Assembly: GCA_032119795.1 (NCBI GenBank)
Contig: JAUMFO010000040.1
Coordinates: 1-64,000 of the forward strand
Source of the DNA: JAGIBJ01 sp032119795
GTDB taxonomy: Bacteria > Actinomycetota > Thermoleophilia > Solirubrobacterales > Solirubrobacteraceae
Direction: 5' to 3'
Length of the DNA stretch: 64,000 nt
Positions 55,522 to 63,869 of the stretch are shown here, one piece after another; positions within the stretch are counted from its first letter, which is position 1; every line of letters starts with the position of its first letter. The notes under the pieces were generated by a model. The model was not told the DNA's origin. It searched no databases and saw only the letters and a program-made list of their open reading frames with translations. The position numbers and the translations under genes were made by a program.

Positions 55522-56792
55522 GCCAGGAAGCGGTGTACCGCCGCACGCTGCGCGTCCTCCTGGTCTCGCAGGTCCTGGCTGGCGCGGGACTCGCCGCCGG
55601 GATCACCGTTGGCGGGTTGCTGGCCGAGGACATGCTCGGCTCGACGGGCTCCGCTGGCGTTCCGACCGCGCTCTTCACGCTCGGGTCGGCCGCCGCGGCC
55701 GTCGGCGTCGGCCGGATCTCGCAGCGCGCGGGGCGCCGGCCTGGCCTGGCACTCGGGTACCTCGTTGGCGCCCTCGGCGGCGCCGGCGTCGTGCTTGCCG
55801 CAGCGGTCGATTCCGTCCCGCTGCTGTTCGCGGCGTTGCTGCTCTACGGGTCGGGTACGGCCACGAACCTGCAGGCCCGCTATGCGGGCGCCGATCTCGC
55901 TCCGCCCGAACGCCGGGGCCGCGCGGTCAGCACCGTCCTGGTCGCGACGACACTCGGGGCCGTCGTGGGACCGAACCTCGTGGGCGTCACCGGAGAATTC
56001 GCCTCGTCGATCGGGATCCGCGAACTCGCGGGGCCGTTCATCTTGGCGTCGGCGGCGTATGGGCTTGCGGCCGTCGCCATCTTGGTGCTGCTGCGTCCTG
56101 ATCCGCTGCTGACGGCACGCGCGCTGGCGGCCGAACAGCCGGCCGACGTCGGCGCCGCACCCGCCGCCACACCCTCGGAACCCTCGGCGTCGATGGCGAC
56201 GGTGAGGCTCGGTGCCGCGGCGATGGTCGTCACGCAGCTCGTGATGGTCGCCGTGATGACGATGACCCCGATCCACATGCTCGACCACGGCCACAGCCTC
56301 GCTGATGCCGGACTGGTGATCTCGGTGCATGTCGCCGCGATGTTCTTGCCCTCGCCGATCACCGGGCAGCTCGTTGATCGCGTGGGGCGGCGGCCGGTGA
56401 TCGTCGCGGCCGGCTTCACGCTGCTCGCCGCCGGCACGCTGGCGGCGGCCGCTCCCGCCGACTCGATGGTGCTGCTGACGCTCGCGCTCGCCCTGCTCGG
56501 GTTGGGGTGGAACTTCGGCCTCGTTGGCGGCACGGCGTTGGTCGCCGATGCCGCCCCGCTTGAGGAGCGGGCCAAAATTCAGGGCACGGTCGACCTTGGC
56601 GTGGCGTTGTCGGGCGCGACGGGTGGCGTGGCCAGCGGCTTCGTCGTCGCCGGCACCAGCTATGCCGTCCTTTCGCTCGCCGGCGGCGCGTTGTCGCTGC
56701 TCCTCATTCCGATCCTGCTTGGCGAGCGCCGGAGTGGGTCCCAAGACTCAGTAGCGGAGCTCGCCACGGCCAGCGGGCACGAGGTCGCCTAA
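55518..56792 (+). CDS. MFS transporter (drug-efflux-like)
   Basis: 424 aa with about twelve hydrophobic helices and a charged central loop near residues 195-225. GRISQRAGRRPGLALGYLVG and GQLVDRVGRRPVIVAAGFTLL are the two copies of the MFS loop 2-3 motif. LGLGWNFGLVGGTALVAD lies in the second half. The substrate is unknown. The ATG overlaps the leader peptide stop and has no ribosome-binding site of its own, so translation probably depends on that peptide. Confidence 0.87.
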   Translation: MSQEAVYRRTLRVLLVSQVLAGAGLAAGITVGGLLAEDMLGSTGSAGVPTALFTLGSAAAAVGVGRISQRAGRRPGLALGYLVGALGGAGVVLAAAVDSVPLLFAALLLYGSGTATNLQARYAGADLAPPERRGRAVSTVLVATTLGAVVGPNLVGVTGEFASSIGIRELAGPFILASAAYGLAAVAILVLLRPDPLLTARALAAEQPADVGAAPAATPSEPSASMATVRLGAAAMVVTQLVMVAVMTMTPIHMLDHGHSLADAGLVISVHVAAMFLPSPITGQLVDRVGRRPVIVAAGFTLLAAGTLAAAAPADSMVLLTLALALLGLGWNFGLVGGTALVADAAPLEERAKIQGTVDLGVALSGATGGVASGFVVAGTSYAVLSLAGGALSLLLIPILLGERRSGSQDSVAELATASGHEVA

Positions 56793-56883
56793 GTCAGGCT
56801 GAGTCGCGGAGCGAGGGAAACTACGGGCGACACCGCGGAGCGCCTCGGATGGGCGACGGCTCGGCTCCGACGAACCTTCAGCA

Positions 56884-57861
56884 ATGCTGCTTGCACCTGG
56901 TTCACGACGGCCGCTCGCCCTCACCCGATCGCTTCCATTCGCCGCCGTGCTCGCTGGCGTTGGCGCGCAAAGTGCGGCCGCTGCGCCGGTCTTCACACCG
57001 ATTGCGCCGCTGGCGCAGGGTGGTCTGGTCTCGGCGCGCGGCGATGTCGTCGCACTGACGCAGGTTGGGACCTCGGAAGCGGCGCTGCTGGTGGGGCGGG
57101 GCGGAGCTGTGCCCACGGTCGTCGCCAGTGCCGGCGCGCTTCCTCGCTGGGCCTACCCGCATGTCGGGACGAGCCGCCAGGGCCACACCGTCGTCATCTA
57201 CCCGCGGTGCTCGAGCGCGGCGGCGAGAGACTGCGACCTCTGGTCCTATGACGTCGACCGGGGGAAAGCGACCGCCTTGGCGGGCGTCAACAGCGCGGGC
57301 GTCGGCGAGACCGAAGGTGCGATGGCCTCAGGTTCGGTGGCGTTCACGCGCTGGACGGCGATGGCAGAGCCGACCCGCGGCGGCGGCGACGCCACGACCA
57401 GGCTGATGTACAAACCCGCGCGCAGCGGGGCACGCCTGGTCACGCGGAAGGGCGGCCAACAGATCGCGCTGTTGGGCAATCAGATCGCGCAGGTGCGAGA
57501 CGTCGCGCCGACGTCCATCGAGTGTGGCCAGCCGTCGGTCGAGCTTCTGACGACCGCCGGTCTTCGGCGCACCGTGCGCAGGTACCGCTGTGGAGCGGAC
57601 GGCCACACGCCGCTCGGGCTCGGGTTCGTCCGCGGACGGCTCCTGTGGGCGATGCATGGAGGGGATCAAGGCCACTACGCGCAGTACGTCCTTGCGACCC
57701 GCAAGACCCTTTACGAAGACACCTCCACCGAGTTCCTCTCCTCCTACGCTCCGCTGCGGACGACCCACGGCGTCGTCGTGCGCAGCGGGGACTGGAGCAG
57801 TGCGTTCTTGGGCTGGACGCTCGACCGGATCTCCGGGTTGACCTACCGACGCGGGCGGTGA
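56884..57861 (+). CDS. Secreted hypothetical protein
   Basis: 325 aa; no family recognised. Residues 1-34 form a signal peptide (RSLPFAAVLAGVGAQSAAAA). The rest is rich in beta-strand patterns with repeated D-L-W-S-Y-D or Y-V-L-A-T-type strands and paired cysteines (YPRCSSAAARDCDLW, IECGQPS with RYRCGADG). This would suit an exported beta-propeller. It stands alone, upstream of a convergent reductase. Confidence 0.6.
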   Translation: MLLAPGSRRPLALTRSLPFAAVLAGVGAQSAAAAPVFTPIAPLAQGGLVSARGDVVALTQVGTSEAALLVGRGGAVPTVVASAGALPRWAYPHVGTSRQGHTVVIYPRCSSAAARDCDLWSYDVDRGKATALAGVNSAGVGETEGAMASGSVAFTRWTAMAEPTRGGGDATTRLMYKPARSGARLVTRKGGQQIALLGNQIAQVRDVAPTSIECGQPSVELLTTAGLRRTVRRYRCGADGHTPLGLGFVRGRLLWAMHGGDQGHYAQYVLATRKTLYEDTSTEFLSSYAPLRTTHGVVVRSGDWSSAFLGWTLDRISGLTYRRGR

Positions 57862-57897
57862 ACGTCGAACCGGCAGTGACCGGGTCTGGCCTTCTGC

Positions 57898-58458
57898 CTA
57901 GGCGACGTCCCACACCTGCTTGAGGATGCCGTTGTCGTAGGCCTCGTGCTCGACGAGCTTGAGCTTGGTGGTGTCCTTGTCGGCGACGCTGAAGAGGCGT
58001 TTGCCGGCGCCGAGGAGCAGCGGGAACACGAGCAGGTGGTAGCGGTCGACGAGGCCGGCATCGGCGAGTGCGGCACCGAGTTCGGCGCTGCCGTGGACGA
58101 GCAGCGGCGGCCCGTCCTGCTCCTTGAGTGCGGCCACCTCGTCGAGTGAGCTGAGGATCGTTGCGGGCCAGCGGGAGTCCTCCTGCGTCAGCGTCGTGGA
58201 GACGACGTATCGCGGCAGTGCGTTGTAGCGGGCGAAGTCGTCCATGGTCGGCCACACCGGTGCGAACGCCTCGTAGCTGCGGCGCCCGAGTAGCAGGCCG
58301 CCTGCCTCTTCTTGCTCGGTGCCCTTGATCTCGTACGCGGCCGCGTCGAACGGCACGTCCTTGAACGTCCACCCGGCGTTGCGGTAGCCGGGTTCCCCTC
58401 CGGGCGCTTCCATGACGCCGTCGGCTGAGACGAATGCGGTGACGATGATCTTGGTCAA
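57898..58458 (-). CDS. Dihydrofolate-reductase-like (RibD C-terminal domain) protein
   Basis: 186 aa. The N-terminal strand and loop IIVTAFVSADGVMEAPGGEPG, LLLGRRSYEAFAPVWPTM, VVSTTLTQEDSRWPATIL, LLVHGSAELGAALADAGLVDRYHLLVFPLLLGAGKRLF are typical of the COG0262 family (YyaP/YwjB-like). NADPH-dependent reductase activity is likely, but the substrate is unknown. It is downstream of a LysR gene on the same strand, about 140 nt away. Confidence 0.86.
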   Translation of the reverse strand: MTKIIVTAFVSADGVMEAPGGEPGYRNAGWTFKDVPFDAAAYEIKGTEQEEAGGLLLGRRSYEAFAPVWPTMDDFARYNALPRYVVSTTLTQEDSRWPATILSSLDEVAALKEQDGPPLLVHGSAELGAALADAGLVDRYHLLVFPLLLGAGKRLFSVADKDTTKLKLVEHEAYDNGILKQVWDVA

Positions 58459-58599
58459 GGGGTGCTCCTGTGGGGTGAGAGGACGACGTGGTCGACGCCG
58501 GGTTTCGTGGAGATAGACGCTGGAGGCGGCCCGAACTCATCGGTGCCGACCGACATGGTGGCGGGTGGCCCCGGCGGTGCCCGCTCCGTGCCTGCCGGG

Positions 58600-59538
58600 C
58601 TAACCGGCCGGCGCGAGGCGGGTGCGCACCACGGAGAAGTGGCGCGACACTTCGAGGAGCACGTCGAGCATCGCCTGTTTGGCTGGCGACTCCCATGACC
58701 CCGCGAGCGTGGCGGCAAACACCTGTCGGCAGGGCGGCGCGCCCTCGAGTTGCCGGACCACCACGTCGGGCCGCACCGCGACGAGCGCGAGTTCTGGGAT
58801 GAGTGCCACGCCGAACCCGCTGGCGATGAAGCCCTGCACGGCCATGTAGTCCTCGGACTCGAACGCGACGCGGGGCGCAAAGCCCGCCTCGGCGCAGGCG
58901 CGCGTCACGATTCGGCCCTCCGGGCAGTGCCCAAGTGGACCGAGGATCCACTGCTCGTCGGCGAGATCCTGAAGGCGGAGAGACTCGCGATGGGCGAGGG
59001 GGTGCCCGGCGGGGAGAACCACCGACATCGGGTCCTCGAGCAGATTGACCCGCGCGAACTCTGGTTCGGGGGCAAGCTGGTCGCCGTCGCCCTCCACCGT
59101 CACGGCGAGGTCTGCCTCGCCCGCGCGGAGGGCGTCGATCGTTTCCACCGGCTCGCGGGGCGTCAGCGTCAGCTCCACATCCGGGTAGCGCTTGCGGAAT
59201 TCCACGATCGCCTTCGCCACGATCGTCGCGCCGGCGGTGGGGAAGGTCGTCACGCGCAGGCGACCGCCGCGCAACCCTGCGATGGCGGCCAGCTCGGCTT
59301 CGGCGTCGGCGACTCGTCCGAGGATTCCCTCGGCGTGCACCATCAGTGCGCGGCCGGCGTCGGTCAGCGACACGCCGCGGCTACTGCGCTCCAGCAGCCG
59401 GGTGCCCGCCTCCCGCTCCAGCGCCGAGATCTGCTGCGAGACGGCGCTCTGCGTGAACGCGAGCGACTCGGCGGCGGCGGAGAACGACCCATGGGCCACG
59501 ACCGCTTGGAGTACGCGGAGGCGACGAACGTCGAGCAT
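58600..59538 (-). CDS. LysR-family transcriptional regulator
   Basis: 312 aa. The N-terminal winged HTH is standard: LRVLQAVVAHGSFSAAAESLAFTQSAVSQQISALEREAG (cut into its parts), LLERSSRGVSLTDAG. The effector domain begins GGRLRVTTFPTAGATIVAKAI and has the two periplasmic-binding-like lobes. Target genes are unknown; the reductase at 57898-58458 lies downstream on the same strand, and LysR proteins usually control a divergent neighbour, here glutathione peroxidase is on the same strand upstream. Confidence 0.9.
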   Translation of the reverse strand: MLDVRRLRVLQAVVAHGSFSAAAESLAFTQSAVSQQISALEREAGTRLLERSSRGVSLTDAGRALMVHAEGILGRVADAEAELAAIAGLRGGRLRVTTFPTAGATIVAKAIVEFRKRYPDVELTLTPREPVETIDALRAGEADLAVTVEGDGDQLAPEPEFARVNLLEDPMSVVLPAGHPLAHRESLRLQDLADEQWILGPLGHCPEGRIVTRACAEAGFAPRVAFESEDYMAVQGFIASGFGVALIPELALVAVRPDVVVRQLEGAPPCRQVFAATLAGSWESPAKQAMLDVLLEVSRHFSVVRTRLAPAG

Positions 59539-59594
59539 TAGAAGAACTTACCGGGCGGGCGCAGCTCCGCGTCTCTGCTACTGGAGCAAAAGGC

Positions 59595-60113
59595 TTATGC
59601 CCGAGGCGTCGTCGCCGCGGTCTCTGGGAGCCACGCCTTGATCTGCGGCACAAGCTGCTTGGGGCTCGATTGTGGCGCGACGCGCTTGACCTCGGTGCCG
59701 TCCGGTGAGACGAGGAACTTCGTGAAATTCCACTTGATGCGGGTCCCGAAGCGGCTAGAGCCAAAGCTCTTGAGGAACGTGAAGACCGGGTCGGTGTCGG
59801 CGCCGTTGACGTCGACCTTCGCGGCGAGCGGGAAGGTCACCCCGAAGTTCACCTCGCACGCCTCAGCGATCTGCTCGTCGTCGCCGGGCTCCTGGTTGGC
59901 GAACTGGCCGCAGGGAAAGCCGAGCACGACGAGTCCGCGCGGGCCGTACTCCTGGTGGAGCTGCTCCAGCGATCGGAACTGCGGCGCGAGGCCGCACTTC
60001 GTCGCGGTGTTGACGATCAGCAGCGGGTGACCAGCGAACTGCGAGAGCGGGACGCGCTCTCCGCGGTTGCTCAGGTAGCTGAGCTCGTGGATCGTGGACA
60101 CGCCAGACGACAT
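59595..60113 (-). CDS. Glutathione peroxidase family protein
   Basis: 172 aa thioredoxin-fold peroxidase. The peroxidatic Cys is in LLIVNTATKCGLAPQF, the Gln and resolving Cys in VLGFPCGQFANQEPG, and the Trp/Asn in IKWNFTKFLVSPDG. Non-selenium bacterial GPx of this type generally use thioredoxin. ATG 60113 is preceded by AGGA; ATG 60122 would add three residues. Confidence 0.92.
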   Translation of the reverse strand: MSSGVSTIHELSYLSNRGERVPLSQFAGHPLLIVNTATKCGLAPQFRSLEQLHQEYGPRGLVVLGFPCGQFANQEPGDDEQIAEACEVNFGVTFPLAAKVDVNGADTDPVFTFLKSFGSSRFGTRIKWNFTKFLVSPDGTEVKRVAPQSSPKQLVPQIKAWLPETAATTPRA

Positions 60114-60211
60114 GCTGGGCATCCTGACGACTCGAGCGCGCAGCGGTCAATGCCGTCTGCGCCGTCGAGTTCGACGCCGCGTGGTCGCGGCGCCGGCACC
60201 GGGGTCGGGCG

Positions 60212-60442
60212 CTACTTCGGGCCGACGACCGTCTGGGTGAGTTCCATGCCCGTGACGTCTTCGAACTTGAACGTGACCTGGCCGCGCTCGATCGCTTTGC
60301 CGTCAGCCTTGACGGTGCGGCCCGTCACGGCCGTAATCGTGCCCTCTGCCGCTTCGCCATCGAGGGTGAAGCGCACGGTCTCGCCGATCTCAATGACCGG
60401 CGGGCGGCCATTCCATTTGATGTCACGTAGTTCTTGACTCAT
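60212..60442 (-). CDS. Small conserved-looking beta-rich protein
   Basis: 76 aa, not recognised. After a short N terminus (SQELRDIKWNGRPPV) it shows alternating strands with Gly turns: IEIGETVRFTLDGEAAEGTI, TAVTGRTVKADGKAIERGQV, TFKFEDVTG. This suggests an SH3- or PRC-like barrel. Codon use looks like that of the neighbours. No operon partner. Confidence 0.55.
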   Translation of the reverse strand: MSQELRDIKWNGRPPVIEIGETVRFTLDGEAAEGTITAVTGRTVKADGKAIERGQVTFKFEDVTGMELTQTVVGPK

Positions 60443-60548
60443 CCGACAACCGTCTCATCTGAGCGGCTCGTACGTCGGCCGGGTGTGTCGGTTGCGTGGC
60501 AAAGCGCCGCATCCGCCGGAACGTTGTCGGAGTTCGTAGCACGCGTGC

Positions 60549-60554
60549 TACGGT
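60549..60554 (+). promoter_or_regulatory. -10 box of the toxin-antitoxin operon
   Basis: TACGGT ends 6 nt before ATG 60561. GTAGCACGCGTGCTAC (60535-60550) just upstream is a perfect dyad overlapping it, a likely operator for the antitoxin. Confidence 0.55.
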
Positions 60555-60560
60555 GAAGTG

Positions 60561-60815
60561 ATGGCAAGGCAGATCACCCAGCGCGAGCTGCGCAACGAGA
60601 GTGGGGCAGTGATGCGGGCGCTCGACGAGGGGCAATCGTTCGTCGTCACGCGCAATGGTGTGCCGGTTGGGGAACTCACCCCAGTCCAGCCGCGGCGATT
60701 TGTCTCCGCGGATGCGTTGCTCGAGGTCTTCCGCTCTGCACCGGCCGTCGACGCTGAGCGCTTCCGCGTCGATGTCGACGCTGCCGTCGACCAGGACCCG
60801 ACACCGCGTGCTTGA
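60561..60815 (+). CDS. Phd/YefM-type antitoxin
   Basis: 84 aa. The N-terminal DNA-binding/dimerisation half is typical: ARQITQRELRNESGAVMRALDEGQSFVVTRNGVPVGEL (given in part). The C-terminal half (SADALLEVFRSAPAVDAERF) would wrap and block the toxin. Start ATG 60561 (or GTG 60558). The stop overlaps the toxin gene by 8 nt, as usual for such pairs. A perfect dyad next to the start fits autoregulation. Confidence 0.88.
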   Translation: MARQITQRELRNESGAVMRALDEGQSFVVTRNGVPVGELTPVQPRRFVSADALLEVFRSAPAVDAERFRVDVDAAVDQDPTPRA

Positions 60816-61230
60816 GCGGCGCCGACCGCGCGGACTGCTCGACACGTCCGTCGTGATCGCGCTCGAACGGCTCTCGGCGGAGGAGCTTCCGCTGGAGGCG
60901 GCGATTGCCGCGATCACGCTGGCGGAGTTGGTTGCCGGTCCGTTGGCAACCGACGATCCGGTCGAGCGTGCGCGACGGCAGGACCGGCTCCAACGCACTG
61001 AGTCGACGCTCGAGCCGCTGGCCTTCGACGTCTGGGCGGCTCGCGCGTACGGCCGCGTCTATGCGTCGGTTTTGGCGTCGGGACGCAAAGCGCGTGGCCG
61101 GCGAGCGGTCGACCTGCTCATCGCCGCGACCGCGATCGGCGCAGAGTTGCCGCTCTACACGATGAACGCCGCAGACTTCGCGGGGATCGACGGACTCGAC
61201 GTGGTGGCAGTCGGAGTCGCTGGCGAGTAG
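60808..61230 (+). CDS. VapC-type PIN-domain toxin
   Basis: 140-aa ribonuclease of the PIN fold. The acidic metal-binding residues are present: Asp in GLLDTSVVIALE, Glu in ITLAELVAG, Asp in GRRAVDLLIAATAIG, and Asp in MNAADFAGIDG. Start GTG 60808 lies inside the antitoxin gene. With the Phd-type antitoxin it forms a type II toxin-antitoxin module; RNA target unknown. Confidence 0.88.
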   Translation: MLERRRPRGLLDTSVVIALERLSAEELPLEAAIAAITLAELVAGPLATDDPVERARRQDRLQRTESTLEPLAFDVWAARAYGRVYASVLASGRKARGRRAVDLLIAATAIGAELPLYTMNAADFAGIDGLDVVAVGVAGE

Positions 61231-61374
61231 TCGGCAGCGACTCAGGCAATGCGTCACGACGGCGCCCGGCGCTGGGCCGGGGCAGACGACGAACGGCCGC
61301 AATCTAGCTGTCTCGGGCCGGGGCACGATGTGGCACGCTGGGAGTCCCCCGGCCATTTCGCTTCAGGATCCTTC

Positions 61375-63180
61375 GTGTCTAGTACCGCTCTTCCCACCAG
61401 TTCGTCCCCAGGCACGCTCTCCACGCTCGGGCTCACTCCAGCCCGGCCGACGGCGACCGCGCTGACCTACCACGAGGGCGGGCGCCGGACGTCGATGACC
61501 TATGCGCAGCTCGCCGACGAGGTTCGCGCAATCGCCAAGGGTCTCGTCGGGCTCGGCGTCGCCCCCGGTGATCGCGTTGGGATCCTGTCGACCACGCGCG
61601 CGGAGTGGGTGATTGCCGACCTGGCGATCCTCGCCGCCGGAGCGATTGTGGTGCCGATCTACCAGACGAACGCGCCGGAGGAATGCCAGCACGTGATCCA
61701 GGACTCCACCCTCAGCGTGCTGTTCTGCGAGGACGCCGGGCAGCTGGCGAAGATCGAACAGATCGCCGGTGAACTCAGCCACCTGAAGACGCTCGTTGCC
61801 TTCGAGGACGCCTCGGGCGACGTGTTGTCGATGGCGGCGCTGAAAGAGCGCGGCGCTGGCGTCGACGCCGCCGACGTCGACCAGCGCGCCGCCGCGGTTC
61901 AGCCTTCCGATCCGGCGACCATCGTCTACACGTCGGGCACCACCGGGTTGCCGAAGGGCGTGATGCTCACCCATGCCAATCTGGCCTCGGACGTCGCGAT
62001 GACGCTCAAGCGGCTCCCGCAGCAGGGGCACGAGCGGTTCTTCATCTTCCTGCCGCTCGCGCACGTCCTCACGCGAGTCGTGGCGTTGCTGTCGCTCACG
62101 GCCGGAGTCGAACTGATCTTCTGGCAGCGCAACCCGAAGACGCTCCTCGACGAGCTGGCGGAGGCCAAGCCGACGGCGGTGCCCTCGGTGCCGCGGCTCT
62201 TCGAGAAGATCTTCACCGCCGCGAATGCACGCAGCGCTGAGGCGGGCGGCGCCAAAGCGGCCATCTTCACGCGGGCGGTGGCGACGGGCCGCCGCGTCCT
62301 TGAGGCCGAGCGTGCGGGCAAGTCGATTCCGCCGCTACTGAAGGTGCAGCACCGCCTGGCCGACAAGCTGGTGTTCAGCAAGATCCGCGACCTCTTCGGC
62401 GGCGAGATCGAGATCTGCATCACGGGTGCCGCACCCGTCGACCCGGAGATTCTCGACTTCTTCTTCGCCGCCGGCATCCCGGTCGTCGAGGGCTACGGGA
62501 TGACGGAGACGTCGGCCGTTGCCTCGGTGAACGCGCCGGATGACTACCGCGTTGGCACCGTCGGCAAGCCGATCGAGGGCTGCGAGATCAAGATCGCGGA
62601 GGACGGGGAGGTGCTGATGCGTGGCCCGAACGTGTTCACCGCGTATTGGAACAACGAGGAGGCCACGAAGAAGGACCTCGCCGGCGGCTGGCTGCACTCC
62701 GGCGACCTTGGCGAGATCGACGCCGACGGCTTCCTGACCATCACGGGCCGCAAGAAGGACCTGATCATCACCTCGAGCGGCAAGAACATCGCGCCGTCGC
62801 ACCTAGAGAACCTGATTCGCCAGCACCGCTGGGTGTCGCAGTGCGTGATCTACGGTGATCGCAAGCCGTTCATCACCGCGCTGATCACCCTCGACCCCGA
62901 CGAGGCGGCGGCGCTGGCCGAGCTCGTCGGTGCGCCTGGTGCGTCGGTGGCCGATCTCGCCACGAACGACGCCGCGATCGCCGAGATCCAGTCCGTCGTC
63001 GACGGGGCCAACAGCAAGGTGGCGAACATCGCGCAGGTCAAGCGCTTCGTGATCCTGGAGCGCGACCTCACGCAGGACCACGGCGAGATGACGCCGACGA
63101 TGAAGGTCAAGCGCAACGTGGTTTACAAGGAACACGCCAGCCGCTTCGAGGCGCTCTACGCGGGGGCACGCGCGGACTGA
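61375..63180 (+). CDS. Long-chain fatty-acid-CoA ligase (AMP-forming)
   Basis: 601 aa from GTG 61375, which has AGGA about 7 nt upstream. ANL-superfamily adenylating enzyme: P-loop TIVYTSGTTGLPKGVMLTHANLA (shown in part), GYGMTETSA, the LHSGDLGEIDADGFLTITGRKKDLII hinge, and the C-terminal Lys in MKVKRNVV. The layout matches FadD15-type ligases of actinobacteria, which activate long-chain fatty acids. No other lipid genes are adjacent. Confidence 0.9.
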   Translation: MSSTALPTSSSPGTLSTLGLTPARPTATALTYHEGGRRTSMTYAQLADEVRAIAKGLVGLGVAPGDRVGILSTTRAEWVIADLAILAAGAIVVPIYQTNAPEECQHVIQDSTLSVLFCEDAGQLAKIEQIAGELSHLKTLVAFEDASGDVLSMAALKERGAGVDAADVDQRAAAVQPSDPATIVYTSGTTGLPKGVMLTHANLASDVAMTLKRLPQQGHERFFIFLPLAHVLTRVVALLSLTAGVELIFWQRNPKTLLDELAEAKPTAVPSVPRLFEKIFTAANARSAEAGGAKAAIFTRAVATGRRVLEAERAGKSIPPLLKVQHRLADKLVFSKIRDLFGGEIEICITGAAPVDPEILDFFFAAGIPVVEGYGMTETSAVASVNAPDDYRVGTVGKPIEGCEIKIAEDGEVLMRGPNVFTAYWNNEEATKKDLAGGWLHSGDLGEIDADGFLTITGRKKDLIITSSGKNIAPSHLENLIRQHRWVSQCVIYGDRKPFITALITLDPDEAAALAELVGAPGASVADLATNDAAIAEIQSVVDGANSKVANIAQVKRFVILERDLTQDHGEMTPTMKVKRNVVYKEHASRFEALYAGARAD

Positions 63181-63266
63181 CGGGCTGTGGGGTCGGCGGG
63201 CGCCTCTGATTGGGGCGCACCTTGGCAGGACCGCACGTCCTGCCAAGGAGCGTCGCGTGCCTGTCG

Positions 63267-63869
63267 CTAGCCGGCCTTGAGCGTGGCCGCGACCGTGTTG
63301 TTGCCGCTCACGATGGCATCCGAGAGGTCCCAGTTGAGCAAGCCGCAGCCGGTGAGCCTGCTGATCGCAAAGCTTCCGGTGAGCTTGCCGCCGGTCGCCA
63401 GGGCGAACGGGTTGGAGGTCAGCGTGATCACCGAGGGCTTGATCGTGCGGCAGTTCGACCCCTGGACGATGTTCACGCCGAACACGGTTGCGCTGAGGAG
63501 GCGGATCGTCTGGTTGGTTGTGGTCGTCAGCGTGGTCCCGGTGAGCTGCCCGGTGGCCTGGCCCACGCTCTCGAACGCGACCTTCGCCTTAATCGGCACG
63601 AACCCGAACTCGGTGAGGTTGGCCGTCACCGTGTTGATCTTGACGTCGGCGGTGAGGGCGCCGGTAGCCGGCGAGATCGTGGTGGAGACGGTGCCGCTGA
63701 GCGGGATCGAGCCTTTGACGCGTGCATTGATCTTCGCGGTGCCGCCGAGCGCGTAGGTGTTGGGGGCGGGGGTGAAGGCTTCCGCGGCGCCAACGGGCAT
63801 GGCGACGGAGCCGAGGGTAGCGGCAACGGCCAGCGCGGTGCGCGGGCGACGGAGGAGGTGGGACAACAC
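63267..63869 (-). CDS. Secreted hypothetical protein
   Basis: 200 aa. Signal peptide at residues 1-31 (RTALAVAATLGSVAMPVGAAEA). The mature part is Thr/Gly/Ala-rich with beta-strand repeats (SGTVSTTISPATGALTADVKINTVTANLTEFG, in parts) and two cysteines about 30 residues apart (SNCRTIKPS, LTGCGLLNW). It resembles exported beta-sandwich proteins of unknown function. GTG 63869 has AGGAG 7 nt upstream. Confidence 0.6.
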   Translation of the reverse strand: MLSHLLRRPRTALAVAATLGSVAMPVGAAEAFTPAPNTYALGGTAKINARVKGSIPLSGTVSTTISPATGALTADVKINTVTANLTEFGFVPIKAKVAFESVGQATGQLTGTTLTTTTNQTIRLLSATVFGVNIVQGSNCRTIKPSVITLTSNPFALATGGKLTGSFAISRLTGCGLLNWDLSDAIVSGNNTVAATLKAG

